The notes beneath the pieces are model-generated. The model had not been told where the DNA came from, searched no databases, and worked only from the letters and a program-made list of their open reading frames with translations. This document shows positions 34,336 through 42,706 of a stretch of 64,000 nt of DNA, in pieces. Position numbers and translations under genes: made by a program. The first letter of the stretch is position 1, and every line of letters starts with the position of its first letter. Source of the stretch: Cupriavidus pauculus (GTDB lineage: Bacteria > Pseudomonadota > Gammaproteobacteria > Burkholderiales > Burkholderiaceae); the NCBI RefSeq assembly GCF_002858765.1, contig NZ_PJRP01000011.1, positions 1 through 64,000 of the forward strand, given 5' to 3'.

Positions 34336-34372
34336 ATGACACCAAGGTGTCATGAGTGCAACTAAGTTGTCG
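34336..34372. promoter_or_regulatory. Two palindromes in the Bug / XRE-cupin divergent promoter
   Basis: ATGACACC and GGTGTCAT make a perfect 8-bp inverted repeat (34336-34353, centre AA). A weaker one, CAACT-A-AGTTG (34359-34369), follows with its centre about 20 bp further, two helical turns. The pair GACACCAAGGTGTC and GCAACTAAGTTGTC share a layout, as for two operators bound by one regulator. The XRE-cupin protein encoded next to them is the probable binder. Confidence 0.6.
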
Positions 34373-34446
34373 GGGGCGTGTGGGGGCCGTACAATCGCGG
34401 GCCATGGAAGCGCCTGTGCAGGCGCATGAAAATTGCGGTTCTGGGG

Positions 34447-35043
34447 ATGACGAAAAAGCAAGAAGTGAGCGCGGAGCCTGCGGCAACCGGCATCGCCGAG
34501 CGGCTGGCAGAACTGAGGAAGTTGAACGGCCTGACGCTCGAGGAATTGGCGCAGCGCGCGTTGCTGACCAAGAGCTATCTATCCAAGCTCGAACGTGGGT
34601 TGTCGTCGCCGACGATCGGCACCGTGCTTAAGCTCGCTGAAGCGCTGTCGGTAACGGTCGATCAACTGATCTCCAAGGCATCGCGTGCCAAGGAGATCCT
34701 GCTCGTGAAAGCGGGCGACCGGATTCCGTTCAGTCCATCGGCCGAGCGGCAGGGCTACACCTATGAGGCGATTGCGACAGAACGGCCGGACAAGGCCATG
34801 CAGCCATTCATCATGCTGCCGCCATTCACATTGGCCGAAGACCAGCCGATGGCCAGCCACGCCGGCGAAGAGCTGATCTTCGTGGTATCCGGGCAAATGG
34901 AAGTGCTATTTGACGATCGCACCGTGCGGATGAGCGCCGGCGACTCGCTCTACTTCAATGCGTCCATCCCGCACAGATCGCGCTCGGTAGGAAAGGTCCA
35001 GGCGCAAGCGCTCGTCGTGGTCAGCGATCGCAAGAAGATCTGA
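34447..35043 (+). CDS. XRE-cupin transcriptional regulator
   Basis: The 198-residue protein has an XRE helix-turn-helix (GLTLEELAQRALLTKSYLSK, LERGLSSPTIGTVLKLAEAL) and a C-terminal cupin with HAGEELIFVVSGQMEVLFDD and GDSLYFNASIPHRSRSVG, the arrangement of PuuR-like regulators that bind small ligands. The start is uncertain: ATG codons at 34378 and 34426 are in frame, and 34447 is the first preceded by GGGG. It is divergent from the Bug/aldolase pair with two palindromes between, so it likely regulates those genes and itself. Confidence 0.85.
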   Translation: MTKKQEVSAEPAATGIAERLAELRKLNGLTLEELAQRALLTKSYLSKLERGLSSPTIGTVLKLAEALSVTVDQLISKASRAKEILLVKAGDRIPFSPSAERQGYTYEAIATERPDKAMQPFIMLPPFTLAEDQPMASHAGEELIFVVSGQMEVLFDDRTVRMSAGDSLYFNASIPHRSRSVGKVQAQALVVVSDRKKI

Positions 35044-35076
35044 TTCCGTTGGTGTTGAAGCGCAGGGGAGAACGAA

Positions 35077-35096
35077 GGCGGGAGATGCCTCCCGCC
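35077..35096. terminator. Hairpin between convergent genes
   Basis: GGCGGGAG and CTCCCGCC form a perfect 8-bp stem around ATGC, between the stop of the XRE-cupin gene and the stop of the TonB receptor gene on the opposite strand. Only short T runs flank it. A bidirectional terminator role is likely. Confidence 0.6.
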
Positions 35097-35102
35097 TAGT
35101 TA

Positions 35103-37628
35103 CTACCACCGATGCTTGTACATGGCCGTCAGGGTAATGCCGGCGGCTGGCAGATGGCTCGTGTTATTGCTGTTGCGCAGTAGCTGGCTGTAGAGCGGGT
35201 AGTAATAGCGATTCAGAAGGTTCTGGATACCCACCGTGACGGTGTCCTTCTTCGTGACCTGGTAGCTGCTGATGAGGTCCAGCGTCGTGTAGCTTGCGAC
35301 ATCGCGCCGACCAAAGCTGTCTACGCCGTTAAGGCGATAGTCGTGCCCCGCGAAGAATGTAGCCTGAAGTCGGTTGTTCCATTGCGGAGTCGGCCGGAAC
35401 TGCACGTATCCAGTGAGTTTGAGCGGCGGAATTCGGTAGCCGGTCATCTGTTGGTCGCTCATGCCCTGGGGCGTTTCGCGACCGCGCATCCAGGTAACCG
35501 TGCCACCTGCGCCCCAGCGCTCGTCGTTCGACAGATAGTCCGCCGCGGCCTCGACCCCGAAGATCTTCTCCGCCGTCCGCGTGAGAATCAGCCCGTTGTT
35601 AAAGCTCTGCACGTCGCCGAGGTCGGACGTCGTGTAGAAAATGGCCAACGAACCTAGCGTGTTGCCGAAACCGCCGCGCCAGCCGAGCTCGTAATTGTTG
35701 GTCTTGACGGGCTTGAGGTCCGAAGACCCGATATCGAAACCGGCCCGCGCGTTGCGAACCTGGAGACCGATGTCGGGCAAATTGAAGCCCTGGCTGAACG
35801 AGGCGTAGAACTCGTGGTTCTTGACCGGCTTGTAGGCGACGCCGACATTGCCAAGTACGGCACTGTAATCCACGGAGCCGCCCTTGACCGTTGCGGGATT
35901 TGCCAGGCGAGACTGGGATAGCGGTACGAAGTCGTCAAAGCTCGCCCGTGCGTACTGGTAGCGAAGCCCGCCTTCGGTGGACCATTGCTCGTTGAACTTG
36001 TGTTGAAGCTGTGCGAAGCCACCGAGGCTCCGTGTCGTGATTGGCGGCATATAAGTCAAGGTGCCAATCTTGTTGAAGATACGGCCGCCACTGGCGTCGT
36101 ACGCGGCAGCGTTGAAGATGTCGATGGGCATGTCGCTTCGTTCCTGCTCGAAGTCCATCCCCCAAATGACGCGTGTGGCCTTGGCTGCCCCGATTGGCGT
36201 CTTGATGGTCAGTCGACTACCGAAAACCTCAGAATTTTGGGTGGCTTGGTCGACGTTACCGCCGCGCGTCGCTACCGCACGTGCGTCGAAAGGCGTGAAG
36301 CGTGTGAAATAGTCGCGGTAATAGAACTGCGCCGAAACCAGGCTGCCAAGCAGGTCGCGGTGCTCGTACTCCAGGTTGACGAGCGTGTTGCGAATCTGGT
36401 TCTGGTCAGCCAGTTGCAGGCCATCGATGGCACGCGCTGGCACGCTTCCGGCGGGTAGTTTCGCAACGCTTGGGTCCGAGGCCCAACGCGTGTCTTGGCT
36501 GGCATTGAAGTGACTCACCCCGAGCTGGATGCGTTGATCCGGCGCAAAGCGCAGCCCTAATTTTCCCCCAACGTTGTAGTTATTCGAATCGAAGAGGTCG
36601 CCCTGGCTGGGTTCCGGTGCAAGGCGTTGGCCTTTGGCATCGTAGGAGTTGCCGATATGACGTCCTCCGACGTCAAAGGCATAGTCGACGATGTCGGCGC
36701 TGCCGGAAAAGTGCTGTTGGACGTTGGCACTCAGCCCGTCGGCGCGCAGGCGCGTCAACGGGGTGCTCATCGATACAGTCGTGTCGGCCTTGAATTCGCC
36801 GCCAGCAGGGCGAGTCGTAATGGAGACGATACCCCCGGTTGCGCCGCTGCCGTAGATGGCGCTACTGCCGCGCAAGACCTCGACACGCTCGACCAGTGCA
36901 GGATCGATATTGGCTAGGTTGCGCGCGGAGTCACGATTCGTATTGAGCGGAATGCCATCCAGTAGGACCAGCATTCCGCGGCCACGCAGCGTCTGGCCAA
37001 AATCGGTCACGGTATGGCTCGAATCTGCCATGCCCGGAATCACCTTGGCCAGCACCGTAGCGAGGCTGTCCGACCCGGTTTTGAGCTCCTCCAGTTCGGC
37101 GCGCTCAATGACGGTGGATTGGCGCGTTGGGCGTACCAGGTCGCTTGATGTACGTGACGCGGTGACTTCGACAGGCGCCAGCATTTGCACAGCATCGCGC
37201 CCAGCGTCGGCCGCGATGGCTTCGGCGGCACCTTGCTGCGTTGCGGCATGCGCGTCTCCCGCCAGCTGCAGCACGAAGCCTTGCTTGCCGTTGCGTTGGT
37301 AGCGGATGTTGCTGCCCTTGAGCAGCGCATCCAATGCCTGCTCGGGCGCCATGTTGCCGTGGACCGCTGGCGCGCGCTTGCCTGCGACGAGTGCGGGCGA
37401 GAAGAACAGTTGCAGAGACGTCTGTCGGCCTAACTGCAACAGCGCGTCGGATAGCGGCTGCGCTTCGATATGGATGACGATCGGGGCGCCGGTGGACTGT
37501 GCCGCGGCTGGCAATGTGGCAGCGCTCAGCAGGAGGGCTACCGTCAGGGTAGCCGTCGACCCAAACCGTCCAACGGCACGACTCGACCCGTTCGTCCGGT
37601 CGCGCGAAACTTCAAAGTACTGTGTCAC
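35103..37628 (-). CDS. TonB-dependent outer-membrane receptor with signalling domain (FecA-type)
   Basis: The 841-residue protein has a signal peptide, an N-terminal STN/secretin-like domain (EAQPLSDALLQLGRQTSLQL, residues about 55-105) used to contact an anti-sigma factor, a plug domain (about 165-280, including VLLDGIPLNTNRDSARN and GSSAIYGSGATGG) and a 22-strand beta barrel ending MYKHRW. It is the third gene of a sigma-antisigma-receptor set and probably takes up an iron-siderophore complex with TonB, signalling through FecR. The start is GTG at 37628. The siderophore cannot be told. Confidence 0.92.
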   Translation of the reverse strand: MTQYFEVSRDRTNGSSRAVGRFGSTATLTVALLLSAATLPAAAQSTGAPIVIHIEAQPLSDALLQLGRQTSLQLFFSPALVAGKRAPAVHGNMAPEQALDALLKGSNIRYQRNGKQGFVLQLAGDAHAATQQGAAEAIAADAGRDAVQMLAPVEVTASRTSSDLVRPTRQSTVIERAELEELKTGSDSLATVLAKVIPGMADSSHTVTDFGQTLRGRGMLVLLDGIPLNTNRDSARNLANIDPALVERVEVLRGSSAIYGSGATGGIVSITTRPAGGEFKADTTVSMSTPLTRLRADGLSANVQQHFSGSADIVDYAFDVGGRHIGNSYDAKGQRLAPEPSQGDLFDSNNYNVGGKLGLRFAPDQRIQLGVSHFNASQDTRWASDPSVAKLPAGSVPARAIDGLQLADQNQIRNTLVNLEYEHRDLLGSLVSAQFYYRDYFTRFTPFDARAVATRGGNVDQATQNSEVFGSRLTIKTPIGAAKATRVIWGMDFEQERSDMPIDIFNAAAYDASGGRIFNKIGTLTYMPPITTRSLGGFAQLQHKFNEQWSTEGGLRYQYARASFDDFVPLSQSRLANPATVKGGSVDYSAVLGNVGVAYKPVKNHEFYASFSQGFNLPDIGLQVRNARAGFDIGSSDLKPVKTNNYELGWRGGFGNTLGSLAIFYTTSDLGDVQSFNNGLILTRTAEKIFGVEAAADYLSNDERWGAGGTVTWMRGRETPQGMSDQQMTGYRIPPLKLTGYVQFRPTPQWNNRLQATFFAGHDYRLNGVDSFGRRDVASYTTLDLISSYQVTKKDTVTVGIQNLLNRYYYPLYSQLLRNSNNTSHLPAAGITLTAMYKHRW

Positions 37629-37662
37629 GTTAGGTTTCTTCTAGGAATTTTGGTAGATGGAA

Positions 37663-37682
37663 AGCTGGCCAATGGCCAAGCT
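37663..37682 (-). terminator. Weak hairpin between fecR-like and receptor genes
   Basis: AGCTGGCC (37663-37670) can pair with GGCCAAGCT (37674-37682) with one bulge and an AAT loop. On the minus strand it is followed by TTTCC. It could attenuate between the anti-sigma and receptor genes; evidence is weak. Confidence 0.25.
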
Positions 37683-37723
37683 ATCGATCAGGAAGACGTA
37701 ATTCGAAGAAGAAACCTGAATGG

Positions 37724-38803
37724 TTAGCGCAAATATATTTCTGCACTGCCGTCCGGTAGCTGGCGGACGCTAACTGGGAGCATCTGTGGCAGAGCGGCCA
37801 GGAGGCCATCGGTATCGTTTGCGCTGAAAGCACTGCTCAAGCGCAGCATTCCCGTCGCATCGTCGGCAACGCGCACGGGCTGCCGACGATAACGGGAAAC
37901 TTCAGCCACGACCGCTGCTAGCGGCGCATTATTGAAAACCAGCTTGCCGGTTCTCCATGCCAACGTTGTCGCCAAATCTACGGAGGCAGTAGGTGCGACG
38001 GTGCCTTGGCTGTCGACGGTAGTGCCCAGGCCGGCCGACAAGCGCGAGGCCTGGCCATCGCCGAGGCCTTGGACGATGACGGAGCCGGACTCGACGACGA
38101 CTTCAGTCTTTGAGGGACCACGGCGAACGTCAAAGCGAGTACCCGTGACGGTTACCTTGCTGCTGCCCGATTGAATCACGAACGGTCGCGTGGCATCGTG
38201 CGCGACGTCAAACATGGCTTCGCCATCGAGCAGATCCACGGACCGTTGGCCGGTGGCGGCAATACGGACCACCATGCGGGTGCGTGTATTGAGCTCGACG
38301 CTGGAGCCGTCCGATAGCCGTACAGTCTTGCGTTCGCCAGGCTCTGTGCGATATTCGGTTATCCCGTCGGGTTGGGTAGGAACGGCATTGTTCGCCATCT
38401 GGGGCGACGAGCCATGTTGATGCCAGCCGAGCCAAGCAACGCCCAAGGCCACTGCAGCCGTGGCCATGCAGATGGCAACGCGAAAGGTGGGCGATCTTGC
38501 TTGCGTGTGGCCGGACGAACGCGCTGCCAACGCCGGGCCCGTACCAACGTCCATGACTCCCGTTGTTGCAGCGAGGCGACGCAGGCTAGCGGGATCGATG
38601 GTGCTGGCAGCCGCCCAGATACGCTCCAAGGCGGCATACTCGGCACGGTGCTCGGGTTTTTCGTCGAGCCACATCGACAGTGCCTCTTGCTGTTCCGGAC
38701 CAAAATTTGGATCCTTGGCCTGCGAGAACCAGCGTGCGGCAGTCGAACGAAGATCGTCTGGCAAGTTCATGCAGTCAGCAGCGTGGGGTTGGAACCGTGA
38801 CAT
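37724..38803 (-). CDS. FecR-family anti-sigma factor / sigma regulator
   Basis: The 359-residue protein has an N-terminal cytosolic part (LPDDLRSTAARWFSQAKDPN, EQQEALSMWLDEKPEHRAEY), a single membrane segment around residues 108-128 (VAICMATAAVALGVAWLGW) and the periplasmic FecR domain with GERKTVRLSDGSSVELN and LLDGEAMFDVAHDATRPFVI. It transmits the receptor signal to the adjacent ECF sigma factor. A 38770 start (MNLPDDLRS) is an alternative. The sigma gene ends 50 bp upstream. Confidence 0.92.
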   Translation of the reverse strand: MSRFQPHAADCMNLPDDLRSTAARWFSQAKDPNFGPEQQEALSMWLDEKPEHRAEYAALERIWAAASTIDPASLRRLAATTGVMDVGTGPALAARSSGHTQARSPTFRVAICMATAAVALGVAWLGWHQHGSSPQMANNAVPTQPDGITEYRTEPGERKTVRLSDGSSVELNTRTRMVVRIAATGQRSVDLLDGEAMFDVAHDATRPFVIQSGSSKVTVTGTRFDVRRGPSKTEVVVESGSVIVQGLGDGQASRLSAGLGTTVDSQGTVAPTASVDLATTLAWRTGKLVFNNAPLAAVVAEVSRYRRQPVRVADDATGMLRLSSAFSANDTDGLLAALPQMLPVSVRQLPDGSAEIYLR

Positions 38804-38853
38804 CCGTCAGGACAGCTGTTGCACGGAAGAGGGCAGGCGGACATCGTGGGCGA

Positions 38854-39354
38854 TCAGTGAGGGGCGAGCGGACCCAATTGGTCGCGCAAGTGACGCATCG
38901 CGCGAATCATATACTTCTCGACCATATTCTTCGAGATACCAAGACGGTCTGCGATTTCCTGCTGGGAGCAGCCATCCAGTCGCTGCCAGATAAATACTTG
39001 ACGGCATTTCAGGGGCAATTCGGCCAAGGCTACCTCAATTCTGCCGGCGAGCTGTACAGCATGCAGATCAGCCTCGGGGTTGCCAGCTTGCGCATGGAAA
39101 GACGCGACATCGTCGAGCGGCACCTGTTCCCAGGAACCTTGTTTTCGCAGGGAGTCGACAGCGATGTTGCGCGCCGTCTGGTGCAAGTAGGCTCGGGGCT
39201 GGTCGGGCGCGACGGCTGCTTCCAGGACGCGTAATACAGCTTCCTGCGACAGGTCTTCAGCCGCATGCCGATTGCTTAGCTTGCGCGTCCAGGTGCTAAC
39301 AAGCTCCTGATAATGTGCATACAACCCTAGCGCACGCAGGCGCGACGAAGCCAT
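38854..39354 (-). CDS. ECF sigma factor, FecI type
   Basis: The 166-residue sigma factor has region 2 (KLSNRHAAEDLSQEAVLRVL) and region 4 with helix-turn-helix (ELPLKCRQVFIWQRLDGCSQ, QEIADRLGISKNMVEKYMIR). It is the FecI-like partner of the FecR protein and drives the receptor gene. An inverted repeat with flanking AT-rich sequence lies about 120 bp upstream and may be an iron-responsive site. Confidence 0.92.
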   Translation of the reverse strand: MASSRLRALGLYAHYQELVSTWTRKLSNRHAAEDLSQEAVLRVLEAAVAPDQPRAYLHQTARNIAVDSLRKQGSWEQVPLDDVASFHAQAGNPEADLHAVQLAGRIEVALAELPLKCRQVFIWQRLDGCSQQEIADRLGISKNMVEKYMIRAMRHLRDQLGPLAPH

Positions 39355-39784
39355 GTCTATGACGCCAAGTAGACGGTTTGCGCCCGCCTAAAGTGGGACG
39401 ACGATAGGGCAACCGGGACGTTCCGAAAAGTCCAAGCACGCATAGCTTCCATCTTCACTTGATGCCGCCCCAGCTTCCCATCGTAAATGGGAAGTATTAT
39501 CATCTAGGCGGGCAGCAGAGGTCAAATGTTCGAGTAGGGATCACTATGACCCCCGGGATGCGGGAACTGCGGACAAGGGGGGCGAATTCGGTGACGTCGA
39601 CATAGAGGCCCCAAAAGTATGAGGTCGACGAAGACAGTGCACCTGCTTTCAGTGACAGCTCCTCGGGCCCTTCATCTGGAAAGGCCGGGCACTCCCGCCG
39701 GGTCGTCATCGTGGTCGGCCGGCGTGTGGCACGGTGGTAGACGTTCGCAGCAGGGCCATGACGGCCCGGGCCATCGCCAAGCGT
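39355..39784. other. Promoter region of the Fec-type set and unassigned sequence
   Basis: Aside from the inverted repeat at 39474-39494, no gene or RNA was recognised between the sigma gene and the kinase stop. No response-regulator gene is seen here either. Confidence 0.35.
39474..39494. promoter_or_regulatory. Inverted repeat upstream of the FecI-like sigma gene
   Basis: CTTCCCAT and ATGGGAAG form a perfect 8-bp inverted repeat with CGTAA between. It is followed by TATTATCATC, which on the minus strand reads GATGATAATA, part of a Fur-box-like pattern. It sits about 120 bp before the sigma gene start on the minus strand. Whether it is a Fur or another operator is inference. Confidence 0.4.
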
Positions 39785-41377
39785 TCAAGAACGAAGACCT
39801 TCGGCTGCCCCGATGGGTAGGGCAAACCGAAAAACTGTGTGTCCATTGTCGGCGCGATTGACCCATAGCCGTCCTTGATGGGCGTCGACAATCAGTTTGC
39901 AGATGCTCAAGCCCATGCCGAGCCCTTCTTGCTTTGTTGTGAAGAAGGGGTCGAAGATGCGGTCTATGGTCTGAAGGTCTGGTCCCTTGCCTGCATCATG
40001 GACAGAGACCTGGACCCAATTGCCTTCGGCGGTCGAGCGCATGGTCATCGACCGCGCCTCCGGCGGCAAATCCAACATTGCCTCGATACCGTTTACAAAC
40101 AAGTTACCGAGCAATTGCTGAAGCTGGACGGCATCACCATTAACAGACCGTAGGTTGGGCGCCAGCTCCAATGTGATTTGTACTTTCGATCGCGCGGCAT
40201 CGTGCCGGAACAGTCGTACCGTTGTTTCGATCAGCTCGTTCAGGTTGATGGGCTCTGTCTTGCCGGGATGCTTTTTCAGTAGAGACCGAATGCCTGAGAT
40301 GACGGCACCAGCGCGATGGCCATCGAGAACCATGCGTTCCACAGATTCCAGGGCTTCTTCAACCCGAGGCGTCGGCCGGTTCAGCCAACGTATGGCAGCC
40401 GACCCATTTGCGACGATGGCGGTAAGCGGTTGATTGATCTCGTGAGCGATGGAGCCGGTGAGGGCGCTGAGGGCGGAAATCTTGGCGACGTGTGCGAGCT
40501 CAGCCTTCGTTTTGGCGAGCGCTTCTTCGGTCTGCTTTCGGTGGGTGAGATCGAGGACAAACGTGACCCGCCGGTCGGCGCCTTCGCCAAGACGAGTTGC
40601 AGTGACCAAGGCGGGGGCCTTACTACCGTCGCGGCGGAAGAATTCGCGCTCGAACGGCGGGAGAACGCCACCGGATCGGAACAAGGCTTCCCGGCGATCG
40701 ATTGCCGGCTTCCATTCATCGGGCGTTAGCGCGTCCAGGGACATCGGGAATGAGCCCTCATGGCCGACATAGTCGAGAAAGCGAAGAAAAGCCTCATTTG
40801 CCTCGATGATCTTGCCGCCACGTTCCCAAATCAGAATACCCAGAATGTTCGTGTTGAGGATCTCGCGAACCTGGTAAGGGATGTCCGTTGTTGTATGGCG
40901 ACGAGCATTCTGCAGCGCGGACGCACTGAGCGTGCAGAGGAAGCGCAACTCTGAGTGCTCGGCCATTTCGAAGCACTTGCCTCGTCTGACGAACATTACT
41001 CCTACGGTCTTGCCGCCAGCGCGCATCCGCGCGCAGAGCAAATGCTCTATCGTGTAGCCGGAGTTATGGGTCGCGTCGCTTTCAGCCTCAAACGCCAAAA
41101 CGTCCGGGCCTTCTTTGTTTTGGAGAAGTTCCAGTGCTTCTGCGAGCGGAACACAAGGCGACTGGATGGGGAGTCTCTCGTAGCCTTCTGCCGTAATATT
41201 GTGTGCTTCCGGCAGAAATTCGTCTTGGCCCGGGGCGCAGACCAGTATGCCTGCGACCTTCGCACGGAGGCGGTTTAGCGCCAGAGACGGCGCACACTGG
41301 GAAATCCTCTCGGCTTCTGGCCCGGCAGCTAGCGCTTCTGTCCAAGCGATGGCTGTTTGCAGGTCTATATTGTCCAT
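39785..41377 (-). CDS. Orphan sensor histidine kinase (GAF-PAS-HisKA-HATPase)
   Basis: The 530-residue cytosolic kinase starts at 41377 (MDNIDLQTAIAWTEALAAG). A GAF-like region with two short strand blocks (about 30-150) is followed by a PAS domain (EILNTNILGILIWERGGKII to DLTHRKQTEEAL), the phosphoacceptor H312 in GSIAHEINQPLTAI, and an HATPase with N box NLFVNGIEAM, G1 VHDAGKGPD and G2 TKQEGLGMGLSICK. The layout is the FixL-like HEINQPL type common in Burkholderiaceae. No response regulator is adjacent, so its partner is elsewhere. It may sense a soluble ligand or redox state. Confidence 0.9.
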   Translation of the reverse strand: MDNIDLQTAIAWTEALAAGPEAERISQCAPSLALNRLRAKVAGILVCAPGQDEFLPEAHNITAEGYERLPIQSPCVPLAEALELLQNKEGPDVLAFEAESDATHNSGYTIEHLLCARMRAGGKTVGVMFVRRGKCFEMAEHSELRFLCTLSASALQNARRHTTTDIPYQVREILNTNILGILIWERGGKIIEANEAFLRFLDYVGHEGSFPMSLDALTPDEWKPAIDRREALFRSGGVLPPFEREFFRRDGSKAPALVTATRLGEGADRRVTFVLDLTHRKQTEEALAKTKAELAHVAKISALSALTGSIAHEINQPLTAIVANGSAAIRWLNRPTPRVEEALESVERMVLDGHRAGAVISGIRSLLKKHPGKTEPINLNELIETTVRLFRHDAARSKVQITLELAPNLRSVNGDAVQLQQLLGNLFVNGIEAMLDLPPEARSMTMRSTAEGNWVQVSVHDAGKGPDLQTIDRIFDPFFTTKQEGLGMGLSICKLIVDAHQGRLWVNRADNGHTVFRFALPIGAAEGLRS

Positions 41378-41706
41378 ACTCGGGCTGGCCAAGGTCGAAT
41401 CTTGAAGAGGCGCTGGCCAGAAGCAAATCGCCGACGCAAAAGCTGTCCTTTTGCCAGAACTCGTGGGCTCGCGTCTATCCGACCTAAGTGTTAATTTCCG
41501 GTCGTTTGCGTCTTCGCCGCCACGCGGCCAAGGGCGGGGAAGGCCCGCCTGCGGCGCCACCGGGGCTCGGAAGAAAAATCGGCGCAGTCATTGCGCCGTT
41601 TTTTTTCCGAATTCACCAGAACTCCCTGCTTTACATATGGATGGTTAGCATTATCACGGCCGAGCGTCCCGGAGCCCGGGTGGCCGGCGCGGCGACGGCT
41701 GCTCGA
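41378..41706. other. Intergenic stretch with terminator
   Basis: This stretch between the kinase and the LysR gene holds the terminator at 41580-41606 and is otherwise unassigned. Short open frames are not credible. Confidence 0.4.
41580..41606. terminator. Bidirectional Rho-independent terminator
   Basis: CGGCGCA and TGCGCCG form a perfect 7-bp stem around GTCAT, followed on the plus strand by eight T and preceded by AAGAAAAAT, which gives ATTTTTCTT on the minus strand. It is positioned to end the minus-strand LysR transcript, whose stop is at 41707. Confidence 0.8.
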
Positions 41707-42597
41707 TTAACTTCCCACGTGGGTTGCCGCAACTTTACGCAGGAGGGCGCCAAAGGCGATCTGGAGTGGAGTGCGTGCCTGGCGGTTGCTATAGAACAGG
41801 CCAGTAGTGCGGGTGGGGCGCGGGCTTTCGAGCGGAACGGATTTAAGCATCGAGTCGGACGGCAAGGAATAGCGCGACAAGATGGTGGGCGCTTCCGTCT
41901 CGCGCACGAGATGGAGCAGTGACGGAATCGTGCCTGACTCGATGATGACGTTCGGCGCGGTGCCGGCCGAGAGGAATGCTTCGTCCAGCAACTGGCGGGT
42001 CTTGAAGCGTGGTGGCAGCATGACCATGTCGCGGCCGTGCAGCTCGATCATGCGTACTCGCTTCCGACGCGCCAGCGCATGATCCGGGGTAGTAATGAGG
42101 ACCAGTTCTTCGTCACATAGCGGTTCGAACACCATGTCATCGGACTCGTGTGGCTGGTAGGCAATCGCGAGATCAATCTCGTTTGCCCGCAATGCGCGCG
42201 TCATGTCCGCGAGCGTCAGCTCTTCGATGGTAATGCGCACATCCTCGTGCTGCTGCCGAAATAGCAGGGCGGTACGCGGCACGATTGCGATGTTGAAGGT
42301 CTGCGAAGTGGCGATGCGTAGGTGCCCTGAGAGCGTCGCCCCAGAGGCCTTCAGCAGCGCCGTGCCGCTGTCGAGCACCTTCAGCGCCTCGATGACCTTT
42401 GGCAGAAATAGCATGCCGGCCGCTGTGAGGCTGACACGCCTTTCGGTGCGCTCGAACAAGACGAGATCCAGTTCGTTTTCCAGTTGCTTGATCTGGTGGG
42501 AAAGCGTTGGCTGCGTGACGTGTACCTGTTCGGCAGCGGCCGTGAAGTTGAGACGTTCCGCAAGTGCGACGAAGTACCGAAGATGCCGGAGTTCCAC
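41707..42597 (-). CDS. LysR-family transcriptional regulator
   Basis: The 296-residue regulator has the LysR N-terminus (MELRHLRYFVALAERLNFTA, then HVTQPTLSHQIKQLENEL) and a periplasmic-binding-type effector domain with LSGHLRIATSQTFNIAIVP and LLHLVRETEAPTIL. It resembles the CynR/IlvY group. It is divergent from the citryl-CoA-lyase-like gene at 42707 across 110 AT-rich bases, so it probably controls the downstream CoA-thioester genes. The terminator at 41580-41606 follows it. Confidence 0.9.
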   Translation of the reverse strand: MELRHLRYFVALAERLNFTAAAEQVHVTQPTLSHQIKQLENELDLVLFERTERRVSLTAAGMLFLPKVIEALKVLDSGTALLKASGATLSGHLRIATSQTFNIAIVPRTALLFRQQHEDVRITIEELTLADMTRALRANEIDLAIAYQPHESDDMVFEPLCDEELVLITTPDHALARRKRVRMIELHGRDMVMLPPRFKTRQLLDEAFLSAGTAPNVIIESGTIPSLLHLVRETEAPTILSRYSLPSDSMLKSVPLESPRPTRTTGLFYSNRQARTPLQIAFGALLRKVAATHVGS

Positions 42598-42706
42598 GAC
42601 TGCCCCTTTGAGCTATAGACACCATCGATCATTAAGATGCAAATTATCTACTTTGTCAATTTCTAGCTTCTCCTTAGAATCGGTCGCATAACTAGAGGAG
42701 GAGACA

